Shown here: positions 1 through 7,769 of the stretch, in pieces
How positions within the stretch are numbered: position 1 is the first letter of the stretch
Layout of the letters: every line of letters starts with the position of its first letter
Assembly (NCBI RefSeq): GCF_905220975.1
Contig: NZ_CAJNBK010000003.1
Span: forward strand, 483,499 to 547,498
Length of the DNA: 64,000 nt
DNA from: Paraburkholderia haematera
Lineage (GTDB): Bacteria > Pseudomonadota > Gammaproteobacteria > Burkholderiales > Burkholderiaceae
Direction: 5' to 3'
Notes under the pieces: model-generated
The model's input: the letters and a program-made list of their open reading frames with translations, nothing else
The model's database searches: none
Told to the model about the DNA's origin: nothing
Position numbers and translations under genes: made by a program

Positions 1-1
1 G

Positions 2-778
2 ATCTTCGACCGCCGCGCTACGATCGGCCTGAAAAACCGCTTCGGACAAGTCACGCTCGGCCGCAATTTCACGACCACCTACGACTACATGCTGCAGTTC
101 GACCCGATGGGTTACGCACCGAACTACTCGTGGGCGACGTCATCCACCGCGACGGGGGGACGCAAGGACGGCATATTCTCCCGTTCGGCCAACGCCGTGC
201 GTTATGACGGTACCTACGCTGGCTTCAAGTTCGGCGCCATGTACGGCTTCGGCAACGTGCCGGGCAGCATGAAGTCGAGTTCCAAGTATGACTTCGGCCT
301 GGGCTACGAGACCGGTCCGTTCGCTGTCGTCGCCACGTTCGACCGGCAGAACGGCGCCAACGACAGCGTGACGCCCGCGGACACCACCAACTACATTCAG
401 GGCATTCATGCCGGCTTGAGCTATGACTTCGGTTCGGTGAAGGCGATGGCCGGGTATCGCAACTATCGGCGCACCTTCCACACGGCCACGCCGACGTTGC
501 GCAGCGATATGTACTGGCTCGGCGGCCAATACGACGTGACGCCGTTTATCTCGCTGTTTGCCGCGGTCTACCATCAGGACATCAAAGACGCGAGCGACGC
601 CGATCCGACACTGTTCTCGCTGCGCGCGCAGTACGCGTTGTCAAAGCGAACGGTGCTGTATATGTCGGGGGGCTATGCGATGGCCAAGCATGACAAGGCG
701 GTCAGTCTCTCGCGTGATCTGATCGGCGCGGCGGATACGCAAGCGGGTGTGACGGCGGGGATCCAGCACCGGTTCTGA
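2..778 (+). CDS. Gram-negative porin, 3' part (5' end outside window)
   Basis: Outer-membrane general porin of the Burkholderia OmpC-like family, a trimeric beta-barrel for passive uptake of small solutes. The reading frame is open from base 2, so the start lies outside the window. The visible part begins with the family signature of a 'RRA.IGL' strand followed by 'LGR', continues with alternating aromatic/glycine beta-strands, and ends in 'IQHRF', the C-terminal phenylalanine recognised by the BAM assembly machinery. About 258 residues are visible of a usual 350-390. A strong terminator follows. Family is certain; substrate preference cannot be told. Confidence 0.93.
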   Translation: MFDRRATIGLKNRFGQVTLGRNFTTTYDYMLQFDPMGYAPNYSWATSSTATGGRKDGIFSRSANAVRYDGTYAGFKFGAMYGFGNVPGSMKSSSKYDFGLGYETGPFAVVATFDRQNGANDSVTPADTTNYIQGIHAGLSYDFGSVKAMAGYRNYRRTFHTATPTLRSDMYWLGGQYDVTPFISLFAAVYHQDIKDASDADPTLFSLRAQYALSKRTVLYMSGGYAMAKHDKAVSLSRDLIGAADTQAGVTAGIQHRF

Positions 779-825
779 AGCGTCTGGAACGGATGACGCA
801 TCTGGAACGCCAAAGCAGCGCAAGC

Positions 826-877
826 GGAGCGAGACGCGGCGAAGATCGATTCTTCGCCGCGTCTCGCTCCTTTTCTT
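826..877 (+). terminator. Rho-independent terminator of the porin gene
   Basis: A perfect 20-bp stem (826-845 pairing with 851-870) with a 5-nt loop is followed directly by a T-rich run (TTTTCTTTT). It lies 48 bases past the porin stop. The stem is long enough to be partly functional on the other strand too. Confidence 0.93.
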
Positions 878-959
878 TTAGATAGATCCTGCCGATTCAA
901 TCGCCTAGAATGAATCGAACGAACGGGACAAGCGCATCACTCGCCGGGAGGAAAATGCC

Positions 960-1103
960 ATGTCACAGACAAGCCGCGATACCCGTAAGACGTCTCGCCA
1001 CGGCCTGCTCTGGTTCATTGCATTGTGGTTGCTCGGCGTCGGCGGAACGGCACTCCTCGTGCTCCCGTTTCATCTTCTGGTTACTGCAGCCATGCACCAC
1101 TAG
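960..1103 (+). CDS. Small DUF2474-type single-span membrane protein
   Basis: A 47-residue protein with a basic N-terminus (RDTRKTSRH), one transmembrane segment from about residue 16 to 43, and a short tail ending AAMHH. The start is supported by GGGAGG eight bases upstream. The pattern of a Trp-rich helix followed by a leucine-rich end resembles the DUF2474 family, which is usually encoded beside cydAB-type cyanide-insensitive oxidases and may be a small oxidase subunit. That role is inference. Here it stands alone, about 9 kb from the cydAB genes, between a terminator and a convergent gene. It falls below the usual gene-length cutoff and is easily missed. Confidence 0.6.
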   Translation: MSQTSRDTRKTSRHGLLWFIALWLLGVGGTALLVLPFHLLVTAAMHH

Positions 1104-1142
1104 CAGTGCCACTTCTCTGGCGCCTGTACGTTCTGGCGCGGA

Positions 1143-1595
1143 TCAGGCAAGCGGTTTGCGAAAAACGCTCCCGCCGTAACCGAGCACGATATTGTCGACT
1201 TCAAACGGTGACGCCTCCTGCGCCTCGAGGATGAATGCAACGTGATTCGGAGTCAGTTTGCTGGACATCCACGCGAACAGGTCGTCATCGAGCGCGTCTT
1301 TGATCGCATGCTCCGCCAGTCCTCCGCTCGCCCCGATCGTGAAGCCGAGTAGCGCCCCTACCGGTCCGCCGAGCATGCCGATCAACCCGCCCGTTAGCGC
1401 GCCGATCACGGTTCCCCAAAACGGCCGGGTTTGCTTGTCGAGCAGGATCAGCTTACCTGTGGCGTCCTTTTGGACCAGCACGCCGCTCTCGACTTTGAAA
1501 CCAAGGTCCTTTTCCTCAAAATTCCGGAAGTCTCGACCCGCTCTTTCGGCGACGTCAACGCTGTCGAAAACCGCGACGATCAACTGTTGTGCCAT
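1143..1595 (-). CDS. DUF1269-family glycine-zipper protein
   Basis: A 150-residue protein starting MAQQLIVAVF with AGGAGC upstream; the frame stays open farther 5' but without another ribosome site. The N-terminal half looks like a small alpha/beta domain. The middle (about residues 65-105) is a glycine-rich hydrophobic stretch with repeated GxxxG steps ('GALTGGLIGMLGGPVGALLG'), typical of DUF1269 proteins that insert in or lie against the inner membrane. Function is unknown; members often sit among stress genes. It is convergent with the DUF2474-type gene and divergent from the encapsulin operon. Confidence 0.8.
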   Translation of the reverse strand: MAQQLIVAVFDSVDVAERAGRDFRNFEEKDLGFKVESGVLVQKDATGKLILLDKQTRPFWGTVIGALTGGLIGMLGGPVGALLGFTIGASGGLAEHAIKDALDDDLFAWMSSKLTPNHVAFILEAQEASPFEVDNIVLGYGGSVFRKPLA

Positions 1596-2202
1596 TTGAT
1601 AGCTCCTCGTATCGCTCGTATCCTTAACGCTCTCTATCAAAGATAGTGATTTCCGCGGCGCGCGCCATTCGTTTATTTCCGATGCATGGTATCGGGCAGA
1701 TTTACAGTACTCAACCGCCATTCGCATTGCGAATGAATTGACGCCAACCATCCTGCTTCGATGTTGCCAATCGGATGGTAACGATAGGACGGGAGGATAA
1801 AAGACCGCGAGACCCGATATGAAGTATCGAAGGAGATGCATAGATTTACGACAGAATAATGTCGATCGCTTTCAACATACGATCTCGCCTGACATTGCTT
1901 GACACCAATCTGACTTAGGGATGCCGCATTTGAACTCACGCCATGCCTTTGCACTGTTTCCATAAAGTGCCCGACCGGTATAACATCTCCGGACGCATAA
2001 CGAGCATCAACCCCGTCCCCTCTATCTGCGCACCGCTTGTTGGTGAGGCAATGCTTCATGGATGTCCGCGAGGGCCCGAGCAGCAAACGTGCTTCAGTCA
2101 TCCGCGCGAATAATTTGCGCGCGGCTTGCACAGGTGATCACGCAAGCGGAAAACATTCGCTCCATTCCCGGAATCACTAACGGTTCATCTCCATTCAATC
2201 CG
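1596..2202. promoter_or_regulatory. Divergent intergenic region upstream of the encapsulin operon
   Basis: About 600 bases between the DUF1269 gene (minus) and the DyP gene (plus), with visibly lower GC than the flanking genes. A short inverted repeat CTATC-AAA-GATAG lies at 1634-1646, about 40 bases upstream of the DUF1269 start, and could be an operator for that gene. I see no clear sigma-70 hexamers or OxyR-type array for the DyP promoter. Open frames here lack ribosome sites and domain signs. Confidence 0.4.
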
Positions 2203-3258
2203 ATGCCCAACGACATTCCAGATCCGCAAGCCGTTTGTAATGACATCACACGTAGCGCGATTTTCATCGTCGCGACCTTCGTGGGCGGCCAGGACCCCGC
2301 CGAAAAGGTGCGCGCGTGGTGCTCGGACGTTGCCGCCCTGGTACGCTCGGTCGGCAAACGCGTCCCGTCCGCCAACCTGTCGTGCGTTGTCGGCTTCGGC
2401 TCCGACGTGTGGGACACGCTGTTCGGCGCCCCGCGCCCTGCATGCCTTCACCCGTTTCGCGAATTCGGCGCAGGCGAACGCCGCGCCGTGAGCACACCGG
2501 GCGATATCCTGCTGCACATCCGCGCGGATCAGATGGACCTTTGCTTCGAACTCGCCACGCAACTGACAGGACGGCTCGGCGATGCGGTCTCAGTGGTCGA
2601 CGAAGTACACGGCTTTCGCAACTTCGATCTGCGCAGCATGGTGGGCTTCGTGGACGGCACCGAGAATCCGGCCGGTCGCAAGGCCACCGATTCCACCCTC
2701 ATCGGTGATGAAGATCCGGAGTTCGAGGCCGGCAGCTATGTCATCGTGCAGAAGTACCTGCACGACATGAGCGGGTGGAACGCGCTTTCCGTCGAGACTC
2801 AGGAGCGCATTATCGGTCGCACGAAACTGGCCGACATCGAACTCGACGCGGCGGTCAAACCGTCGTGTTCGCACAGCTCCCTCACAACGATCACCGAGAA
2901 CGGCGAGGAAGTGAAAATCCTTCGCGACAACATGCCATTCGGCCGCCCCGGCATGGGCGAGTTCGGCACGTACTTCATCGGTTATGCCCGTTCGCCCGAA
3001 CCTATCGAGCTGATGATGGAAAACATGTTTGTCGGGCGGCCGCCGGGCAATTACGACCGGCTGCTCGACTACAGCCGCGCGGTCACGGGGGGCCTCTTCT
3101 TCGTCCCGTCGGCGACCTTGCTCGACGCGCTCGCCGATCGCGACCCGCAAGCTGCCGCAGCAGCCGGGCCACAACCTGAATCGTCTTCGTCCGCCGAGCC
3201 GCGTCACGACGGCTCGCTGAATATTGGCTCTCTCAAGGGAATCTCTCAACATGAATAA
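2203..3258 (+). CDS. dyp: Dye-decolorising peroxidase (DyP type B), encapsulin cargo
   Basis: Haem peroxidase of 351 residues. Key residues are in place: distal Asp151 in GFVDGTEN, proximal haem ligand His224 in SCSHSS, and distal Arg241 in RDNMPFG. After the catalytic domain (to about residue 310) comes a 25-residue Ala/Pro/Ser linker and the peptide DGSLNIGSLKG at 336-346, the classic encapsulin cargo-loading sequence. The start at MPNDIPDPQAV is chosen from homologue N-termini; it has no good Shine-Dalgarno, and an upstream start in the same frame is possible. The stop overlaps the shell gene start by 8 bases. The likely role is peroxide-driven oxidation inside a protein shell; the natural substrate is unknown. 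Confidence 0.95.
   Translation: MPNDIPDPQAVCNDITRSAIFIVATFVGGQDPAEKVRAWCSDVAALVRSVGKRVPSANLSCVVGFGSDVWDTLFGAPRPACLHPFREFGAGERRAVSTPGDILLHIRADQMDLCFELATQLTGRLGDAVSVVDEVHGFRNFDLRSMVGFVDGTENPAGRKATDSTLIGDEDPEFEAGSYVIVQKYLHDMSGWNALSVETQERIIGRTKLADIELDAAVKPSCSHSSLTTITENGEEVKILRDNMPFGRPGMGEFGTYFIGYARSPEPIELMMENMFVGRPPGNYDRLLDYSRAVTGGLFFVPSATLLDALADRDPQAAAAAGPQPESSSSAEPRHDGSLNIGSLKGISQHE
3208..3240 (+). other. Encapsulin cargo-loading peptide overlapping the shell gene's ribosome site
   Basis: These 33 bases encode DGSLNIGSLKG. Their last six bases (AAGGGA, 3235-3240) also serve as the Shine-Dalgarno of the encapsulin gene, ten bases before its ATG at 3251. One stretch thus carries both the cargo address and the translation signal of the shell. 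Confidence 0.8.
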
Positions 3259-4054
3259 TCTGCATCGCGAGCTTGCCCCCATCTCCCACGCAGCCTGGTC
3301 GCAGATCGAAGACGAAGTGGCGCGCACCTTCAAGCGCAGCGTTGCCGGCCGTCGTGTGGTTGATGTCAAGGGTCCTGGCGGAACGGAACTGTCCGGCGTC
3401 GGCACGGGGCACCAGATCGCGATCACCGCGCCGCAGCAAGGCGTCGTGGCAAAGCTGTCCGAGGTCAGGAGCCTTGTCGAATTGACTGTGCCGTTCGAAC
3501 TGAAGCGCGAAGCGATCGACAGTGTCTTGCGCGGCGCGAAAGATGCGGACTGGCAACCGGCAAAGGAAGCAGCAAAAGAACTCGCCTATGCCGAAGATCG
3601 CGCGATTTTCGATGGATACAAGGCTGCGGGCATAGGCGGCATTCGCGAAGGCTCGTCGAATCCGCCGTTCGCGCTGCCGGCCGACATCAGCGGTTATCCG
3701 AACACGATTGGCAACGCGCTCGAACAGCTGCGGCTTGCCGGCGTTGACGGGCCCTATTCGGTGCTGCTTGGCGCCGATGCATACACGGCGCTCGGCGAGG
3801 CACGCGATCAAGGTTATCCGGTCATCGAGCACATCAAGCGGATCGTGAATGGCGACATCATCTGGGCGCCCGCACTCGCGGGCGGCAGCGTGGTCTCCAT
3901 GCGCGGCGGCGACTTCGAGTTACATCTTGGCGAAGAGCTGTCGATCGGCTATGCAAGCCATACCGATACGGTAGTGCGCCTTTATCTGCGTGAGACGCTG
4001 ACCTTCCTGATGCTGACGGGCGAAGCGTCGGTGTCGTTGACGCAAGTGGAGTAA
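3251..4054 (+). CDS. enc: Family 1 encapsulin shell protein
   Basis: A 267-residue HK97-fold capsid-like protein of the linocin M18/CFP29 family. It opens with the conserved 'LHRELAPISHAAWSQIEDEVARTF' block, which forms the inner cargo-binding surface with the last strand ('LTFLMLTGEASVSL'). The length fits the usual 264-283. Sixty copies normally form a 24-nm T=1 shell. Translation is probably coupled to the DyP gene, since the start lies inside its end (ATGAATAA). No second cargo such as a ferritin-like protein is seen nearby. Confidence 0.95.
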   Translation: MNNLHRELAPISHAAWSQIEDEVARTFKRSVAGRRVVDVKGPGGTELSGVGTGHQIAITAPQQGVVAKLSEVRSLVELTVPFELKREAIDSVLRGAKDADWQPAKEAAKELAYAEDRAIFDGYKAAGIGGIREGSSNPPFALPADISGYPNTIGNALEQLRLAGVDGPYSVLLGADAYTALGEARDQGYPVIEHIKRIVNGDIIWAPALAGGSVVSMRGGDFELHLGEELSIGYASHTDTVVRLYLRETLTFLMLTGEASVSLTQVE

Positions 4055-4070
4055 GCGCCGTCCCGGCTGT

Positions 4071-4094
4071 CGTTGCGAGCTCAGGCTCGCAACG
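4071..4094. terminator. Hairpin between convergent encapsulin and LysR genes
   Basis: A perfect 10-bp stem (4071-4080 with 4085-4094) with loop TCAG sits 16 bases past the encapsulin stop and spans the stop codon of the convergent LysR gene. There is no clear U-tract on either strand, so it may be a weak bidirectional or Rho-assisted terminator. Confidence 0.6.
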
Positions 4095-5070
4095 TCGGCT
4101 TTAGCAGGGCGGCCACGTCATCGTCGGGAAGGACTTCAAAGCGGCCCGTCACTTCGCCACAGTTCTCGTGCACTCTTTCCAGGATTTCCGACGTGCACTT
4201 TCTTAACATCGCCACCATCATCCGCACGCGTGGCGGCACCGGACGTTGCGCCTGGATCAGCACGTTCAGATCGAAAGGCAGCACCTCGAATTCCGGCAGG
4301 ATTCGGACAAGCCTGCCCTCCGCGAGCGCGTCGACACACGCCGGCTCCTCCAGCACGCCAATGCCCGCACCCGAAAGGATCATTTCGTACATGGGCCGCC
4401 AATGACTCATCCTGATTGCGGTACGGATCGGCACGCTCTCCACGACGCTTGCCACGTGCCTGAGCGGCAACTGGTCCGTGCCGAACATGCCCTGAACCCG
4501 GATGAACGGGTGTTTCACGAGATCAGACGGCTCCGTGATCGCACCGTGCCGGCTCAGATAGCCAGGCGCGGCAACCAGAACGCGTCCCACCTGACCGAGC
4601 TGGCGGGCAATGAAGGCCCCCTCGCCCAGTTGCCCAAGACGAAACGAAATGTCGACGCCCTCCGTCACAAGGTCGACGATCCTGTCGTTCAGAACCAGCT
4701 CCAGATCCAGTTGCGGATAGGTCGCGCGCACCAGCGTCAACGCCTGCGGCACGATCGTCTCGCCAAAGCAATGAGGCGCCGCGATGCGAACCGTTCCCTT
4801 CAGTTCCTGCCCGTCGTTCGACACTTCGGCAACCGCCTGCTCCACGGCGTGCAGAATCCGCTTGCTGTGCTCGTAGAAGCTGACGCCTTCGGGCGTGCAA
4901 TTGAAAGCGCGTGCGCTACGGAGCAGGAGCCGGCAGCCCAGGTACTTCTCCAGCCGCTCGATGCGTTCGCTTGCCGCCGGCTGTCCGATATTGAGGTCCC
5001 TTGCCGCGCCCGAGATACTCTCTCGCTCAACCACCCTGACGTAAATCCGCATGGCTTCTAGCAGATTCAT
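4081..5070 (-). CDS. LysR-family transcriptional regulator
   Basis: A 329-residue regulator with an N-terminal winged helix-turn-helix (about 1-60, 'SISGAARDLNIGQPAASERIERLEKYLG') and a LysR substrate-binding domain (about 90-295). The start MNLLEAMRIY fits the family, with GGGAGAG upstream. It is convergent with the encapsulin gene and divergent from the MocR-type gene across about 300 bases, so the latter is the most likely neighbour target. The effector is unknown. Confidence 0.9.
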   Translation of the reverse strand: MNLLEAMRIYVRVVERESISGAARDLNIGQPAASERIERLEKYLGCRLLLRSARAFNCTPEGVSFYEHSKRILHAVEQAVAEVSNDGQELKGTVRIAAPHCFGETIVPQALTLVRATYPQLDLELVLNDRIVDLVTEGVDISFRLGQLGEGAFIARQLGQVGRVLVAAPGYLSRHGAITEPSDLVKHPFIRVQGMFGTDQLPLRHVASVVESVPIRTAIRMSHWRPMYEMILSGAGIGVLEEPACVDALAEGRLVRILPEFEVLPFDLNVLIQAQRPVPPRVRMMVAMLRKCTSEILERVHENCGEVTGRFEVLPDDDVAALLKPTLRA

Positions 5071-5367
5071 AGTGACCACTCTCCCTTTGTACCGATTCCG
5101 CATTGTTCGAACCTATCGTTGCGCACTGGAGGGCCCCGGCGTGGGAACCTGTCAATGTGCATTCCATGGAGAACAGATTAAGGCCGGGAGATCGGTCGCA
5201 GAGTGCACACATTGGGCCGGCTCGCGTCAGTACAGTTCTGCTACGATCGCGGCACGAGGGCCGCACCAGGGCGGCGGCACGGCGACGCGAACGCGTGTAA
5301 CGGCCGCGTGCAAGCCGGGGAGAGACCGGTACACCTCGCCGCGACGAAACGCTAAGGGAATCGTCCG

Positions 5368-6795
5368 ATGAATCTCTACGAGAAGCTTGCAGACGATATC
5401 GAGAAGCTGATCCGGCAAGGCGTGTACGGCCATGGCGAACGCCTGCCGTCGGTGCGGCAGACCAGCCAGCAGCATCGGCTCAGCGTGACGACTGTTATCC
5501 GTGCCTATTTGCTGCTCGAAAGCCGTGGCTTGCTAACGGCCCGGCCCCAGTCGGGCTATTTCGTCAACTTCCGGGGCGACGGGGGCGAACGGAAAACGCT
5601 TGAGCTCCGGCCGTCGAAACCGATTCCGATATCGTCGCCGGTCGACGTCAGCCGGCTGGTGCTTTCCACCTTGCGCTCGATCGGTGTCGACGATGCCGTG
5701 CCGCTCGGTTCGCCCTATCCCGACCCGGGTCTCTTTCCCTTCGAAAAGCTCAACCGCTACGCTTACGACGCGGGACGCGGCAAGACGCGGTGGGGCGTGA
5801 CGGACGCGCTCCCGCCCGGCAATGCGGCACTTGTGCGGCAGATCGCGCGCCGCTACCTCGAGAACGGCATGGCCGTCGATCCGAACGAGATCATCATCAC
5901 GGTCGGCGCGACTGAGGCGATCAATCTGTGCCTTCAGGCGGTCGCCAAGCCTGGCGACGTGATCGCAGTCGAATCCCCGACGTTCTACGCGATGCTTCAT
6001 GCAATCGAACGGATGGGCATGAAAGCGATCGAGGTGTCGACTCATCCGCAGCACGGCATCGACATCGAGGCGCTTGCGGCAATCGTGGAGTCGCAGACCA
6101 TCACAGCCTGCATGGTCATGCCGAATTTCCAGAATCCGCTGGGATTTCTGATGCCTGACGAACGCAAGCGCGAACTCGTGGAATTCCTGACGAAGCGGGA
6201 CATTCCGGTCATCGAGAACGGTGTCTACAACGAGCTTTACTATGACAGCACGCACCCGAGCACGTTGAAGTCGTTCGACACAAAGGGGCTCGTGCTTCAC
6301 TGCGGCTCGTTCTCGAAGACGCTCACGGCAGCCTACCGGATTGGTTGGGCGCTGCCGGGCCGCTATCGCGATCAGGTTGAGAAGCTCAAGTTTCTGAACA
6401 CGCTGACCTCTCCGTCGATTCCGCAAATGGCGATTGCGGAGTTCCTTGAGCGCGACGGTTACGAGCATCACCTGCGAAGGGTTCGAAGGACCTATGCGCA
6501 GCAGGCCAACCTGATGAAGGCAACCGTTTCGCGTTTCTTTCCCGAAGGGACGCGCATGTCCAACCCGGCGGGCGGATACGTGCTGTGGATCGAACTGCCG
6601 GCCAAGGTCGACGCGATGCGGCTCTACAACCTCGCTCTCGACCAGGGTATCACCATCGGCCCCGGCTACATGTTCTCGGTCTCTGAGACGACCTATCGGA
6701 ATTTCATCCGCCTCAACTACAGCAGCCCCTGGTCGAGCGAAATCGAACAGGCGGTGATTACCGTGGGCAAGCTCGTCGCGATGTGCGCCCGTTAG
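5368..6795 (+). CDS. MocR-type regulator (GntR helix-turn-helix plus aminotransferase-like domain)
   Basis: A 475-residue fusion. Residues 1-70 are a GntR winged helix ('YGHGERLPSVRQTSQQHRLSV'), and about 95-470 are a fold-type I aminotransferase domain. The PLP-binding lysine is visible in GSFSKTLTAAYR, with the Asn/Tyr substrate and cofactor contacts around 'MPNFQNPLG' and 'VYNELYY'. MocR regulators use PLP or PLP-amino acid adducts as signals. AAGGGAA precedes the ATG. No PLP synthesis, taurine or GABA gene adjoins it, so its target is open; the divergent LysR gene or its own promoter are candidates. Confidence 0.9.
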   Translation: MNLYEKLADDIEKLIRQGVYGHGERLPSVRQTSQQHRLSVTTVIRAYLLLESRGLLTARPQSGYFVNFRGDGGERKTLELRPSKPIPISSPVDVSRLVLSTLRSIGVDDAVPLGSPYPDPGLFPFEKLNRYAYDAGRGKTRWGVTDALPPGNAALVRQIARRYLENGMAVDPNEIIITVGATEAINLCLQAVAKPGDVIAVESPTFYAMLHAIERMGMKAIEVSTHPQHGIDIEALAAIVESQTITACMVMPNFQNPLGFLMPDERKRELVEFLTKRDIPVIENGVYNELYYDSTHPSTLKSFDTKGLVLHCGSFSKTLTAAYRIGWALPGRYRDQVEKLKFLNTLTSPSIPQMAIAEFLERDGYEHHLRRVRRTYAQQANLMKATVSRFFPEGTRMSNPAGGYVLWIELPAKVDAMRLYNLALDQGITIGPGYMFSVSETTYRNFIRLNYSSPWSSEIEQAVITVGKLVAMCAR

Positions 6796-6811
6796 CTGTG
6801 CGCCCGTTAGC
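6782..6811 (+). repeat. Perfect 15-bp tandem duplication carrying the MocR stop codon twice
   Basis: The unit TGTGCGCCCGTTAGC occurs twice in direct succession. The first copy holds the last codons and the TAG stop, and the second repeats them in the same frame, giving a back-up stop 15 bases later. It looks like a recent slippage event. Confidence 0.9.
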
Positions 6812-6872
6812 GGCACGCCGGCCGCTGCCGGAGCGCGTGCGGCACGGGTGAATCTGGCGCTTCAGGGAGACC

Positions 6873-7130
6873 TCAGCCCCCCGTGACAGGCGGAAAGAAC
6901 GCGATTTCGCTGTCCTCGCGCACGACAAACGTGTCGGCGACCATCTCGTGGTTGACGGCCGTACGGAGCGGCCGGCCTGCGCGCAGTGCCTCGGCCATCC
7001 GCTCGTCTCTCGATGCGAGCCTGAGCCGCAAACCTTCAACCGGCAACTCAGGCGCGTCAATGTGCACGATCTCCTGCGAGATGCCGAGTTGTTCACGAAC
7101 GCTGGCGAAATATCTGATGGTGAGTTTCAT
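6873..7130 (-). CDS. moaD: Molybdopterin synthase small subunit MoaD
   Basis: An 85-residue ubiquitin-fold sulfur carrier. It ends in 'FPPVTGG', the Gly-Gly tail that is adenylated by MoeB and loaded as thiocarboxylate, then inserted into the MoaE active site to sulfurate precursor Z. The beta-grasp pattern begins 'MKLTIRYFASVREQLG', as in the family. It is the last gene of moaA-moaE-moaD, 42 bases after moaE, and convergent with the MocR gene. Confidence 0.95.
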   Translation of the reverse strand: MKLTIRYFASVREQLGISQEIVHIDAPELPVEGLRLRLASRDERMAEALRAGRPLRTAVNHEMVADTFVVREDSEIAFFPPVTGG

Positions 7131-7172
7131 TCGTCTGTTCCTGTTGCCGGCACAATGTGCGCGAATGGCGCA

Positions 7173-7724
7173 TCACCCCCACCTCAGCATCGACCGCTCA
7201 TCGCCTGCCTTGGCCTCGACCCATTTGAGCGCGCCGTCGCGTCGGATTTCCTTCTTCCAGAGCGGCGCGTGGGCCTTCAGGAAGTCCATCAGGAATTCGC
7301 ACGCGTCGAATGCCGCCCCACGATGCGGCGCGGCGACCACGACGAGTACCACAGCGTCGCCGAGCGCCACACGGCCAACCCGATGCACGATCTTCACCGC
7401 TTCCAGACGCCATCGTGCGATCGCCTCGTCGACGATGCTGCTGAACGACTGCTCGGTCATCCCCGGGTAGTGCTCAAGCTCGAGTGCCACGACGTCGTCG
7501 ACATCACCGCTATGACGCACCACGCCGAGGAAGTTCACGATCGCCCCCACGTTGGGATTGCGCGTGATCGGCATGATCTCCGACTGGATATCGATCGGCT
7601 GCTGCTGGACACGTACTTCAAAGGCCGACGCGATGCTGGCATCAAGCATCGCCGGATCGCTCGCACGCTCGTCGGCATGCGGTGCGTCGGGACGGGCGCG
7701 ATCACTGGACGACGGTATTGTCAT
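7173..7724 (-). CDS. moaE: Molybdopterin synthase catalytic subunit MoaE
   Basis: A 183-residue protein that converts precursor Z to molybdopterin with two MoaD subunits. Family motifs are visible: 'GAIVNFLGVVR', 'LELEHYPGM', 'HRVGRVALGDAVV', 'RGAAFDACEFLMDFLK' and the active-site lysines in 'APLWKKE'. The N-terminal 30 residues before 'AFEVRVQQQPID' are not part of the usual enzyme and are Asp/Ala/Ser-rich, so the true start could lie a little downstream. It lies between moaA and moaD. Confidence 0.95.
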   Translation of the reverse strand: MTIPSSSDRARPDAPHADERASDPAMLDASIASAFEVRVQQQPIDIQSEIMPITRNPNVGAIVNFLGVVRHSGDVDDVVALELEHYPGMTEQSFSSIVDEAIARWRLEAVKIVHRVGRVALGDAVVLVVVAAPHRGAAFDACEFLMDFLKAHAPLWKKEIRRDGALKWVEAKAGDERSMLRWG

Positions 7725-7769
7725 GGCGGCTCTCCGGTCTGTGTCTGCTTCGCAAGGACAAGCCAGCCG

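Noticed and set aside
1634..1646. CTATC/GATAG repeat as an OxyR site for the peroxidase operon
   Set aside because: OxyR sites need four spaced ATAG/CTAT elements; only one pair is present, and it is near the opposite gene.
1673..2131. A 152-codon minus-strand frame upstream of the DyP gene
   Set aside because: No ribosome site, no recognisable domain, Cys/Ser/Arg-rich composition and lower GC; more likely a promoter region.
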